Assembly (NCBI RefSeq): GCF_001649575.2
Contig: NC_051434.1
Span: 10,194,595-10,258,594, forward strand
DNA from: Kryptolebias marmoratus
Lineage: Eukaryota; Chordata; Actinopteri; Cyprinodontiformes; Rivulidae
Length of the DNA stretch: 64,000 nucleotides
Reading direction: 5' to 3'
Below are positions 1 through 10,752 of this stretch, in pieces. The notes beneath the pieces are model-generated. The model was given only the letters and a program-made list of their open reading frames with translations, did no database searches and was not told the origin of the DNA. Numbering within the stretch: position 1 is the stretch's first letter; every line of letters begins with the position of its first letter. The position numbers were made by a program, and so were the translations under genes.

Positions 1-82
1 ACGTGACGAAGAGAGGGGAGGAGGGGAGGCCTCGCTGAGTTTAATTCAGTGGCCTGGTTTGCAGAAAGGGAAGAGCGAGGAG

Positions 83-84
<2 letters not shown>

Positions 85-122
<38 letters not shown>
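85..122. repeat. (GT)n microsatellite
   Basis: About 18 GT units followed by a T run. Confidence 0.95.
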
Positions 123-123
<1 letters not shown>

Positions 124-245
124 TTAGCACACGGTGATGCGGTGGAGCTGGCCCTCACCTTCAAAGGGCGGCCCCTGAAAGGCCCTACTAATCACAACAT
201 GTGATGAGACCGGTGGAACAAAGACAGCCGGGCAGAAAATAACAG

Positions 246-253
246 CGTGGGAA
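246..253 (+). promoter_or_regulatory. Candidate RBPJ/CSL site
   Basis: Perfect CGTGGGAA. One of four such octamers within about 6.2 kb around hey1; function is inferred. Confidence 0.3.
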
Positions 254-634
254 CTCTGGGTGAACTTGAAATACAACAAGAGGGCTCACACTCCCCCTTC
301 CTCCTCCTCCTCCGTGTCCTCCCCCCTACTCCCTCACACACACACACATACACCCTCACAGACATTAACGTGGAAGCACACCTGTGTTTATGAGGACAAA
401 GGCTTCAGGTTGCTCCCCCTCCTCCTCACACAGATATTTCACCAATAATCAGCTAAACTCAAGTTGGAGTGAATCTGTGTGTCTGCGCCGCTGAGTGTCG
501 CCTCGTACAACAACAATAAGATGAAAACACAGTCCTAAGTGCTTCCTCTCATTCATACAAACCAAACAAGGCTCCCTCCTCTCTCTGACACGACTTTAAA
601 GCCTTCACCCCCCCACTGATATGGATCACCTTAC

Positions 635-638
<4 letters not shown>

Positions 639-664
<26 letters not shown>
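639..664. repeat. (GT)n microsatellite
   Basis: About 13 uninterrupted GT units. Confidence 0.95.
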
Positions 665-665
<1 letters not shown>

Positions 666-856
666 CAAACAGAAGTTATGATTCTGCTGGTTTTCATTTG
701 CATGAGATTAAAATCACGGACGAATGGCGCTCTGCTGAACATTACAACACCAGATGGTTTAACGCTTCCTGGTTGCACGCTCCCTGAGCGTTTCCTGTAA
801 ACTTGCTGCGAAAAATAGACTAAATAGAAGCAGAAATATTTCAAAATAACTTGAAT

Positions 857-1022
<166 letters not shown>

Positions 1023-1599
1023 AATGTGAGATTTCATGAAGAAGTATTTAATGTAATTGTCTTACATGTGACACAAAACAATTAAAATATCTTTTAAAGA
1101 ATCTATTCATAAGCAACATAAAACAGACATGTTTTGAATTAAATTATAATGAACATAATGCAACTTTAGAACAGATTTTAATAGTTTTATTAAACTTATT
1201 GGTCAACTTTTTGACGTTTTTATTTAGTTTGTGGTTTTGAAGTAACTTGCACATGTTTCATTGATTAATTATTTATAATAAATTGTCAAGGCATGAAGTT
1301 TGGAGTCATGGGAGGTTTGTTTTTGCACATGAGTGCACAAATTTAGAGAAAATGCATTCTCCTTTTTATAATTATCACCATGAAAGTAACCAGAAACAAG
1401 TAAAAAGGTAAAAGAGCAGGCTTTGCTTGCTTGCAGCAGTCTTCTTTTGTGTTGATGAGAGAAAAACTTAAGTTCTGGGTCTGTTTTTATCAAAAACTAA
1501 CCCCCTGGTATTTAAAGTGGACTCTGCAGGAGCCCCTAGACTGAAGCCCCCCAGCTCCGCATGCAGTAACATGATCCCCCTCATGTATACAAACACACA
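1023..1599. other. AT-rich intergenic, nothing recognised
   Basis: Unique-looking AT-rich sequence between the tetranucleotide array and the upstream GC island. No gene or clear repeat seen. Confidence 0.5.
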
Positions 1600-2165
1600 C
1601 CAGCAGATCTGTCAAATTATTTGGGGAGCGTGACCATTGTAGGAGCCACCAGCCGCGCTGTGGCGGCGATGGGGGACCTCCGGGGAGAAGGGGCCCTCAT
1701 TACACGGTCTGCCCTCTCGCGGGGTCCTCGAAGCGGCCGCGGAGCCCTCGCCGTGCACGAGCTCTCTCTGTGGGGTAAGATTAGACTCGGTGGCTTCCTC
1801 TGGCTGTCTCTCTCCTCCCCGGGCTGAGTCAGGATTGGATTACAGGTTCACACGCTCGCTCGCAGACCGCCCGTCGCCCCGACCAATTGCTCCATTCATT
1901 CCAGCGCCGGAGACGGCCGCCGGCCTCTGATTGGTTATCAGCGCCGGTTGGGGAACTTTCCCACGGCCAGCGCGTGCTGACAGCCGGCCAGCCACTCCTC
2001 GTCACCACCGGGGGGTGGGGGAGGAGGAGGAGGAGGAGGAGCAGGGGGTCAGTCACTGACCGAAACTCCGCTGGACCGCTGTCAAAGTCTGACCGAAGAT
2101 CGTCTATGTTCGGGAAGATCAATACTCCGACAGAAAAATAAAAGGACAACAAGTCCTGTGAAAGT
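1600..2165. promoter_or_regulatory. GC-rich island upstream of hey1, possible promoter or enhancer
   Basis: GC/CpG-rich block in AT-rich DNA, with CTGATTGGTTATCAG (CCAAT-like plus GATA-like), GACCAATTG, and a perfect RBPJ site on the minus strand (TTCCCACG, 1958-1965). Donor-like GTGGG|GTAAGA near 1774 and GAAA|GTGAGT near 2164 suggest it could be a transcribed first exon. A GGA run lies near 2020-2040. No protein family is recognisable. Confidence 0.4.
1958..1965 (-). promoter_or_regulatory. Candidate RBPJ/CSL site in the upstream GC island
   Basis: TTCCCACG on the plus strand, which is CGTGGGAA on the minus strand. It sits inside the CpG-rich block 2 kb upstream of hey1. Confidence 0.35.
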
Positions 2166-2261
2166 GAGTAAAATGTAGCCTAAAAGAAGAAGAGCATTCA
2201 TGACAAACTTTTCATTCATGTTCAAGAAAACAAAGAAACTCTAAATCATAAATGAGACACC

Positions 2262-2645
2262 ATCTCAGAATTATGGCTTACTCTGTCCCATAATTAGGAC
2301 TTGAAATCTCATAACTGACATAAAATCACACATTTATAACCTAAAATCTCATAATTATGACTTAAAATGTCACAATTGTAATTTAAAGTCTCATAATGAC
2401 CTAAAATCTCATAATTTTTACATTAAATCTCATATTTGTCACTTAAAATCTCATCATTGTGACTAAAAAACTCATAATTCTGACATAAAATCTCACAAAT
2501 GTGACTTAAAATCTTTTCATTAGGACTTAGCCTCTTATAATTGTGATTTATAATCTTACATTTGAGATTATTTTCTCAAAATTATGATTTAGCATTTTAA
2601 AATTGAAGATATAATTTTGAGATAATATCTAATAACTATAACTTA
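2262..2645. repeat. Degenerate AT-rich minisatellite
   Basis: Irregular tandem copies, about 20-26 bases each, built on ACTTAAAATCTCATAATT with many substitutions. Roughly fifteen units are visible. Confidence 0.8.
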
Positions 2646-2784
2646 GAGGATCATTTAGCTTTAAGAGTGGTGGAAATGGGTTTCCATTCATCTTTGCACA
2701 AATGAATTTGGTCTTGAAAGAAACACGTTTAAAAAGTTTCAGACAACTTTATTTTAGTGATGGAAAAGGACTGTTTTCATTCCT

Positions 2785-3185
2785 TTAAAGAGATAGTTCA
2801 AATCTTTTGATGTGGGATTCTGTGGAAAGTTTAAATAATTATCTTACCTGATGCAGATGGCTCCTCGATGACCAACATGTCGTCTGAAAACAGCTACGTT
2901 CTTAAACACGTCATTGCTCGTCACATTACAGTCAGTTTCACATGAACAGCTCTTTACATAAAGTTCTGCTCATTTGCAGCTAGCTGCAGCACTTCCTGTG
3001 TGGTGAAATATAATTATATATGATCTGGAATAACCGTGTAACGTGAAACTGACGGCGATGCAAATAGTTTATTGTTTTTTTCCTCCACACTGAGGTCGCT
3101 CGGAGAGCTGTCTACCACAATTAGGATGTTTGTCCGTAACCTTTCAACAGAGCCCCACATCAAAAGATCTGAATTACTTCTTTAA
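2785..3185. mobile_element. MITE with long terminal inverted repeats (family B)
   Basis: The left end (TTAAAGAGATAGTTCA...) and the reverse complement of the right end match imperfectly over about 100 bases, including a shared ATCTTTTGATGTGGG. Each end abuts TTAA. There is no coding capacity. Related full or half copies occur at 8240, 19160, 35378, 55118 and 57970. Confidence 0.75.
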
Positions 3186-3739
3186 GACAAACAGGCACAA
3201 ACATATTAACGTACTGAAGACGACAGCAACAAAAAGCTCTTCATCCTGACCTCGTTACAGAAACAATACAGCTCAGATGCCGACAGTAATAACAGACCCG
3301 GATTTAGATACTGACCAGACCAAATATATATATATATAAAAACATACAATTTTTAAGGTTTGCATGAACGTTTTTTTTCTGTTGTTGATCAAATAGATTG
3401 GGCTGAATGGCGAGAATGCTTGAGCTATATTTGTTTTTAAGTGAAAAATAGCTGCGGTCCCATCGTGGACTGATTATAAAACAAAGGGGCTCCAAACCCC
3501 TCTGAAACATTCAGACTTAAAGAGAAAGGAAACAACCACAAACCACACAGCTGGGTCATTTCTACCCAGATTCAGTTTCCATCTGATTATTTTGCAGATG
3601 TACTTTTTTTTTACTCTTTCCACTCATTTTGAATCCCTTTGCCTTTTTTAGTTTGATTGTTTTTTTTTTAATCATTTGTTGTTTTTAAAAAACCTATTTA
3701 GGTTATTTTGTATGACCTCCTGCAGGTGAGGACCCGCTG
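3186..3739. other. AT-rich intergenic, nothing recognised
   Basis: Contains only short T runs and a TA run near 3327. No gene is supported. Confidence 0.5.
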
Positions 3740-4027
3740 ACCTCGTTTTCTGCTAATTTCTGAGCCGCTGAGTGAGACGTCTTCACTTTCCCCCTCCTCC
3801 TCTTGGGGCCTGCGCTGCCACTCAAACCCGACGCCGCCTCCCGATTGGCTGACGGAGCGCGGGGCCCCGCCCTCGCCGGCCAACGGCAGCGTTGAAATGA
3901 CACCGTGGGAAAGCAGCGCGCTTCAAACGGAGGCGCTCCGGGGCGAAACCTGGACCCAAACTTCCACACACACACACACACACAGTCTGAGAGTCAGCAG
4001 CACCGAGAGGGACATTCAGGGGCCGAG
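3740..4027 (+). promoter_or_regulatory. hey1 promoter and 5' UTR, CpG-rich, with RBPJ site
   Basis: GC-rich block directly upstream of the hey1 start. Visible are a CCAAT box in GATTGGCTGAC near 3843, a GC box in GGCCCCGCCC near 3862, and a perfect CGTGGGAA RBPJ/CSL site at 3904-3911, 117 bases before the ATG. No TATA box is obvious. A short CA run (about 3966-3985) lies in the probable 5' UTR. Notch-responsive RBPJ sites in proximal HEY promoters are established; the exact transcription start here is inferred. Confidence 0.75.
3904..3911 (+). promoter_or_regulatory. Proximal RBPJ/CSL site of hey1
   Basis: Perfect CGTGGGAA, followed by an extra A, 117 bases upstream of the hey1 ATG in the CpG promoter. 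The position fits the known direct activation of Hey genes by the Notch intracellular domain-RBPJ complex. Confidence 0.6.
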
Positions 4028-5410
4028 ATGAAGAGGAACCACGACTTCAGCTCCTCGGACAGCGAGCTGGATGAAACCATCGAGGTGGAGAAGGAAAGCG
4101 CGGATGAGAACGGGTGAGTCAGGTAGTGTTCAACGTTGGGGGAAAGCGGCTGAAGTGGAAATAGTTTCTCATGGTGTTGTTGTTTATTTGAAGGAATATG
4201 AGCTCCCCTCTGCGCTCCATGTCTCCAACAACATCCACTCAGGTGCAGGCGAGGAAAAGACGCAGAGGAGTGAGTTCAATCCTTTTTATCTCTATCTTTT
4301 TTTTTACCCCCACCCACCTGTGGAACTGTTCGCACTGGAGCAGAAAATAGACCCATGTCTAATACGTGTTTGTGTGGGTTTTTTTGGTCAGATTATTGAG
4401 AAACGGCGGCGGGACAGGATAAACAACAGCCTCAGTGAGCTCCGCAGGCTGGTCCCCAGCGCCTATGAGAAACAGGTGGGCAAGCCCGCACTTTAGAACA
4501 ATCTCCATTTTTCTGTGGGTTCTGGGTTATTTACTGTTTCTTATTAATCTCCAGGGATCAGCCAAGCTGGAGAAAGCAGAGATTCTGCAGATGACTGTGG
4601 ATCATCTGAAGATGCTTCATGCTGCAGGAGGCAAAGGTGACTTTAATTACACTCACAGATAAACAGAAAGTTCACTTGTCTTTTTTTTATTTTTCTAAGT
4701 CTAATCAGTTTCCTGTCCGTGTCCCCTCAGGTTACTTTGACGCCCATGCCCTGGCGATGGACTACCGTGGTCTGGGTTTCAGGGAGTGCCTGGCAGAAAC
4801 AGCCCGCTACCTGAGCATCATCGAGGGCCTGGACAGCACAGACCCTCTTCGGATCCGTCTGGTGTCCCACCTGAACAGCTACGCCAGTCAGAGAGAGGCT
4901 CACTCAGGCCTGAGTCACCTGGCCTGGGGCTCCGCCTTCGGGTCCCCTCCGGCGCCCCTGACGCACCCCCTCCTCCTGCAGCACCAGCCGGCTCCGGCCC
5001 CTTTGGGCCCTCTGCCCCGCAGCACCACCAGCAGCCCCCCGAACCCTCTGTCGTCCGCTTCGTCTCCGTCCTCCTCCTCCTCGTCGGCCTCGTCCTCGTC
5101 CTCCTCGCTGGCCGCAGAGACTCACGCCCAAGGGCCCAGGCGCAGCAGCGGCAGCGCCACCCTTCACTCGGAGCAGGGCCCCCTCCGGGTCCCCTCCACC
5201 ACAGCCCCTTCCGCCGTCCTCCACCCGGCTCTGGTTCCCTCGCCGGCGTCCAAGCTGTCCTCACCTCTGCTGTCCTCCCTCTCGGCGTTCCCCTTCGCCT
5301 TCAGCGCCTTCCCCATCATCTCGCCCGCCTCGGCAATCAGCCCCCCAGCTCAAACCTCCAGCGTGGGCAAACCCTACAGACCCTGGGGCATGGAGATCGG
5401 AGCTTTCTGA
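4028..5410 (+). CDS. hey1: Hey1, hairy/E(spl)-related bHLH-Orange repressor with YRPW motif
   Basis: Five coding exons: 4028-4113, 4194-4269, 4392-4475, 4555-4636, 4731-5410, all with GT-AG introns of 79-122 bases and phases that join cleanly to 335 residues (human HEY1 is about 304). The N terminus carries the family's acidic [16 protein letters not shown] stretch. The bHLH spans about residues 49-108 and has Gly54 in the basic region where Hes proteins have proline. The Orange domain follows at about 115-160. A Pro/Ser-rich tail with a long serine run accounts for the extra length. The C terminus has YRPW at 325-328 followed by GMEIGAF. From family knowledge, it is a nuclear DNA-binding repressor induced by Notch, acting in vascular, somite and neural development. 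Convergent with stmn2, as in human. The start is chosen because it matches the family N terminus; Hey2 is less likely given [11 protein letters not shown] and the neighbour. Confidence 0.96.
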
Positions 5411-6203
5411 CTAAAATAAGACAAAACTCTGCAGCCGAGCGGGACTCTTGGACTTTATTCTCCCTGCTAAGAAAAGGGTTGTCCTCTTTTTTTGTCTTAC
5501 AGAGGACAGGAGAAGTGTCCTTTTTTAAAAAAAATAAAACATTTTTAGTTATTTTATACACACAGAAAAACATTAGGGAGGGAAACCACAACTTAAAAGC
5601 AACACGAGTGACTTAACATGTTGATTGATCTGTGTTCTGCCCCACTCCTCTGTAGAGGTTTCACCCACTGCTCAGCTTTTCTGCTATGGCTTTTCCAGAT
5701 GAAAGCCAGTTAGGTGAAAGTATCCCCCCCACTACACACATGCCCACCCTGGTTTTTGTTTTCCAGAGCTGAAGCAGCAAGTGTTGGTGCCCCGTTTCCA
5801 GCTGAGAGTTTTACATCATTTTATCAGATGGAAAAAAACTGAAACCAGGTGCTTGTTTGACTAAATACTGGGAGCAGAAGTTAACTACCAGCTTGGCTGA
5901 TCTAATCATGTGGGACTTTATTGTTCAAGCTCATTTATTTTCCTGAAATGTGTCAGCGCATCACGCATGTCTCCTCGTGTAAATGATCACCTTGTCTTCA
6001 AGTTCTTTGCTAGTTTTTAGGGCTGCGGATTTAAAACCCAACCAGTCAAATGTTAGAAATATCTCATTTTCAGATCGTCTCACTGCAAAGTTTGTATATT
6101 TTCTGGTTGTAAAAAGCACAAACTAGCACTAAAAATCAAATTTCTTTTTGTTTTGTTTTTGTTTTTTCAAGTTGTTGCTGGTGGTAGCTTCCCTACAATA
6201 AAA
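5411..6203 (+). other. hey1: hey1 3' UTR with poly(A) signal
   Basis: AT-rich sequence after the hey1 stop. An early AATAAA lies near 5535 in an A-rich stretch. The better candidate is AATAAA at 6198-6203, followed by a T/GT-rich tract (6206-6300) that would serve as the downstream element. The extent is inferred from these signals only. Confidence 0.55.
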
Positions 6204-6349
6204 AGTTTTTGATCAACTTTCTGGGTTCGTTCAGTGTGTTTGAGTGTTTGATGCCTGCGGTTGTTTTTGTGTTTTTTTTGGTCAGGATGGATGTGTGTTT
6301 GTGTGTCGTACATATCTGGTGTCAGATGAGGCTGCCTGTTTCTCTCAGC

Positions 6350-6450
6350 AGCCCTCTTGTGTGTGCACAGGAAACCATTAACAAGGCGGGGATATCCTGG
6401 ACAATAGCGGCCCGCCTGGACCCATGCGCTTCGTGGGAACGCGGGGAGGA
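6350..6450. promoter_or_regulatory. Candidate conserved non-coding element downstream of hey1
   Basis: GC-balanced, non-repetitive block with AACCATTAACAAGG, a SOX-like ACAATAG and an RBPJ octamer, between AT-rich flanks. It lies just after the hey1 poly(A) signal. Conservation is not shown; it is inferred from texture and motifs. Confidence 0.3.
6432..6439 (+). promoter_or_regulatory. Candidate RBPJ/CSL site downstream of hey1
   Basis: Perfect CGTGGGAA in a GC-balanced block (6360-6450) that also holds a SOX-like ACAATAG. Confidence 0.3.
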
Positions 6451-7785
6451 GGAGGGGAGGGAAGGTTGGAAGAGGATGAAAAAGGAGGGATGGAGGTTAG
6501 AGTAGGTGAGGGAGGGGAAAGAGGATAGACAGAAAGGAATCAAAGGAGAGAGGGACAGAGGAGCTGTGAGAAAGGAAGTCCACAGTGAGGAGTTTTTGTC
6601 TCTCTGCCATCATTTCATCCAAACACCAGCTGCTCCTTCTGTCCTCCACCGTCCTCTCTCCTGTTTGATAACAAATTCATGACTCTCTCATCTTTTGTCC
6701 TCTTCAAAATGTAAACCGTGGTTCTTAGTTGTGTTTGTCATCAATTTGTCTTATCTTTTTCTCTGGAAGTCTTGCTGATCCTGGGTCAGATGATGTCAGC
6801 TCTGCATCCTAAAGTCAGCTGTAGGAGCAGAACTGGTCTTTTGTCTCCCCCTGCTGGTCAGAAAGTTGCTCCTCCTCTGGAGAACAACAGAACCATCATG
6901 GTGGAAGAGAACAAGAGTAAAAACACAATGTTATTTAAAATATTCAGGTTTGTATAAATTCACGCTCATTAAGCAAAGTCCACTGAATTAGGCCTGTAAA
7001 AGGCTGATTTTTAAATATATATTTTAAATGATTTCATTCGTTTGACCTTTTTTCAGCAGACATAAAAACTAGAACAATAACTTTTTGTTTGACTGACAGC
7101 TAACTGCTTTTTCCACTGTTTTCATGAAGGGAAAATAACAAAAAGTAAGAAACAGTAACAATAATAATATGATTATTATCATCATAAGAAGAAAACATTA
7201 GATTTGTTAAGAGGAAAGACCAGAATAGTTATAAAAATTGTAAACATATTAAATTTTAAGTTACATACACAAAAAAAACAGATATAGCAGTTAATGAAAC
7301 ACTGAAAGAACTTTTAGAAAATAACGTTTGTGTGATGAAATGTTTGAGATTAGAGTTTTAAGATGGCAGCGATCCAGTTATTTTAACTCAAAACAGTGAG
7401 TTATAATCAGGCAGAAATATGTGTTTGTTCAGCCAGCTGAGGAAATTGGATTATATTAATGATATTAAATAGTTTATTGTTTTAACTCTCAGTCTGAAGT
7501 TGAAACAGGAAGTGATTAACAGTTTGTGCTGATAATGTGTAATGATTTTCTAATTTAAGTCAAAGTATCAAGTTGAGATAGGAAGTGATAAAACGTTTAA
7601 TCAACTTTGTCTACTTAAAACACAATGCTGAGACAAAAACAACAATGCAATACAATCAACTCTTTAAACTTTAATTTCTGGGTGGGAACAAAGATAAGGC
7701 TCATGTTGAGTTAACGTGTTTTTCAGGCAGCAGGTGGACTTTCATTTGTGAGTTTAACCAACTTGAAATGAAGCCCTAGGCGAAA
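6451..7785. other. AT-rich intergenic between hey1 and stmn2
   Basis: A GGA-rich purine patch (6440-6560), then AT-rich sequence. No gene or confident repeat seen. Confidence 0.5.
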
Positions 7786-7789
7786 ATTC

Positions 7790-8175
7790 AACCTGTAAGA
7801 CTGTTCCGGCATCCCCCATCACCACGCCTTCGCCCCAGCCAATCAGGACACTCCACCTCACTACCTCGATCCAATCGCCCGACAAGAGCTCCTTCAAAAG
7901 GCGAAGCGACCCAGATCCACCCGCTTCAGTTGTGCTTCAACCCACCTCCTCCCCGTTTCCACCACCAGCCTCCCAGACGCCTCCAGGTCCCCTCAAGACT
8001 CCTCTATCCAAGTTCCGCTCCACCACCAGTGTCCGGGTCCGGGGGAAGACCTACCTGAGCTTCGTTCGAGCCGATCATTCAAGCTCGCTGCGATTCTCAG
8101 CACGCACGTCTTCCGCCGGTGTCCGAGCGCCAAATCCTCGGTCCAATAAAATTGTCTAACTGCTGTTTCTCTCTT
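7790..8175 (+). mobile_element. Solo-LTR-like block
   Basis: An abruptly GC/CCT-rich block in AT-rich DNA, with a CCAATCA box (about 7839), AATAAA inside CCAATAAAATTGTC (about 8142), then a T/GT-rich tail. It could begin TGTAAGAC and end CTCTACA. This is the layout of U3-R-U5 in a retroelement LTR. No matching target duplication or internal region was found, so the call is tentative. Confidence 0.4.
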
Positions 8176-8239
8176 TGTGTGAGTCTCTACAGATTGAAAT
8201 GTTTTACAGTGTGAGATTAGCTTTTAATTTGTTCTGAAT

Positions 8240-8365
8240 TAAACCTTATTTCTCCAAACTGAGATCGTTCAAAGAGCTATCTTCACCAGGTAAGATATTA
8301 TTTAACCTCTCCATAGAACCCCTCTTTAAAAGAAACAATCTGAATTATTTCTTTAATTAATGAGA
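8240..8365. mobile_element. Family B MITE, half copy
   Basis: Right-end segment: GAGCTATCTTCACCAGGTAA, then the CCATAGAACCCC and CTGAATTATTTCTTTAA signatures shared with the element at 2785-3185. Confidence 0.6.
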
Positions 8366-10379
8366 GGGTGTGGAAGTGGTGCAGAACTGTGACAGTTTTA
8401 TCTATTTATTTATTTTTCAGTCATGAAATAATTGCAGGTGGAACTAATATTGAGCTGGATCTTTTTATCGCAAACCTGAACTTGTTCATGTTTACTTGCA
8501 CAGATTATATTTTATTATATTCTTATATTTTACAAATAATCTAATTGCTGCCAGCTCTCATAATACTGAAATTAAAAATTTGTTGTTTATATGCACAGAT
8601 TGGATTTTATTGTTAAGGTTCTTTAACTATTATTGCACATTTTGTTTTTATTTTTATTACCGAATAAGCATGGTCTATTTTTATTATCTCAGAGAGGTGC
8701 AGCTCTTATTTGGTTGTTTTTATTCTGAATGCACACAGTCCAAATGATCGATTTAGAGACCAATGGTCACAAAACTAGTTAATTTTTCTTTTACTTGTGC
8801 AACAAATTACCAAAAGAAATGAATTATATTAACAATATATGCAATTACAGTTAAACTGCAAGGAGAGGAGATTTTTCCTCCTTCAAAGGGGGCATGAAAA
8901 CTTTAACAGATTTGAGATTTATATTTAATTTTTCTGAACTGCTTGTGGCCTATGAATAAGTGCCTATACGGCCTTCTGTTGGTCTGTGGACCTGCATTTG
9001 GGGACCCCTCATCTTTCTAAAACAAAACACTGAAAACAAATATTTGTTTGTTTTTTGAAAGAACACTCTCTCAAAGCCAGTTTGAACCCCAAATCTTTAT
9101 TAACCACTGCTTGCTCACAAAGATATACGTGGAGAGGAGGAAACACACAAATGGACGGAGGAGAGAAAGAGAAGCAGGTAGGATACTAACTCCTGAAAAC
9201 TGTTACACGCTGCATCGTTGTTGGTTTATATCTAATCAGACCAATATCACATGACACTTAACTACCCGACCTTTGCGAAATACACCCACACACATCACTC
9301 ACACACATCTATGGGCCAACAGTGTTCAACCATCAGCACCCCTCGTTGCAACCGTCTGCATCCTTTAACACACTCAGAATCACCTTTATGAATGAAATGC
9401 TGTTTTTAAGGATGTTTATCTCTGCAGTGACGCCCTGTATGGCTTGGATATCTTCTTTGTGCCAACCTTAAAGTGGATTTGACCTTTTTTTGTGGAAAAT
9501 GTAATGATTCCAGCAGATAATGTAGAAAACTTGTGAAATGGAGCAAGCTGGGACTTAGTTTTTTGTTTTATGCAGTGTAGACTCACAGTAAGCCGAGTGT
9601 TTTTGCACTCCAGTGTTCTTAGGATGCACCTTAACCTCAGATGGCTTTTTGTACACATTAGCAACAAGCCACCGGAGGTTTGTTTTTGGAGGGTTTTTCT
9701 GAGGGTCTCCTGAGCGCTGTGCTGTGGTTGATGGCTGTGCGGAGAGCGTGTTGAGTGCTTTTTACAGCATACATGTACGTGGAAAGATGGCGATGGAGGG
9801 AAGGAGGATGAGGATGGGCTCAATAAATGCTATAGTGTTCTCCTGCAGGACAGTCACTACCTAATTCACAGGAGTGGATGTGCAGCGACAGCTCGCAGCC
9901 CCCACAGACCCCCTTTGCTTGTCGCCCTTCTCCTTCTAATGGCTTCTCCATCACTCACTAAGTGGATCATTGGCAAAAACCTGAACGGAAAATCACTCTG
10001 ACCAAACGCAGATCCATTTTTTTTGTTTGTTTGTTTTTTTGGTTTTTTTGCGTGCAGATCTGCTGGGGGTCACACGAACGAGCGCCCACTCGGCGGGGAC
10101 GGGGGAACAGAGCCAGCAGGCGGGCTTCGTGAGGACGCGACCTGTCGCAGCACAGCATCAGCTAGCTGGCAAACTCACAACAAACACCTAAGCTTCGTTA
10201 CCACACAAAACAAGCATTCCCAGGCTGAAATGAGGGAGAAAAAAGAAAAGAATGAACGTATGAAAATGAACAGATTATCACATCCATATATAAGCAGGGA
10301 GGAGAAACTTAGATGTAAAAATGGCACACTGCAATCAATACTTTTGCTGCTTGTATCGCACTGTATATAACAAACAAAA
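8366..10379. other. Intergenic between hey1 and stmn2
   Basis: AT-rich sequence with short runs. The 135-codon ORF on the minus strand (9416-9823) has low-complexity, unfamiliar sequence and is not supported as a gene. Part could be a longer stmn2 3' UTR. Confidence 0.4.
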
Positions 10380-10752
10380 AAAGTATTTACAAAAACCACC
10401 GTTACTTGTCAATTTAATTTTTTTTTCTTCTCATTTTGAGCAAAAACATTCTTTTTGGAAGGAAATGGCAGGAGACATTAATTTTTTCTTCTTGTTCTTC
10501 TTTTTTATTTTTTATTTTAAGGAAACCTTTCCACCCCCAACCCCATTTGAACCTCTGCTATCTCAGGGTGGTGTCTCTTTGTAGTTTCATAGTAATACAG
10601 AAGGGGGGAGGGGCAGATATGGCAGGCAGAAGGGGAGGAGAGGTGCTGGACATGTAGGACGAGGTGGGGAGGGAGGTGTTCCTCAGGGCTGGCGGTGGTG
10701 ACAGAAGGTGGGGAGGTGGGGATGTGGAGCCCGTGGAGGGGAGGGGGGCTTC
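10380..10752 (-). other. stmn2: stmn2 3' UTR (probable)
   Basis: Follows the stmn2 stop on the minus strand. TTTATT on the plus strand at about 10504-10516 gives overlapping AATAAA-type signals in an A/T run, but a longer 3' UTR is possible. A TGTAAATA Pumilio-type motif lies on the minus strand at about 10384-10391. The end is not determined. Confidence 0.35.

Noticed and set aside
3990..4018. RE1/NRSE-like sequence GTCAGCAGCACCGAGAGGGA near hey1
   Set aside because: Only about two-thirds of consensus positions match, and key core bases differ.
4786..5616. 276-codon ORF overlapping hey1 exon 5, and long minus-strand ORFs over the same exon
   Set aside because: Frame shadows of GC-rich hey1 exon 5.
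9416..9823. 135-codon minus-strand ORF between hey1 and stmn2
   Set aside because: Low-complexity start, unfamiliar sequence, no splice or promoter support.
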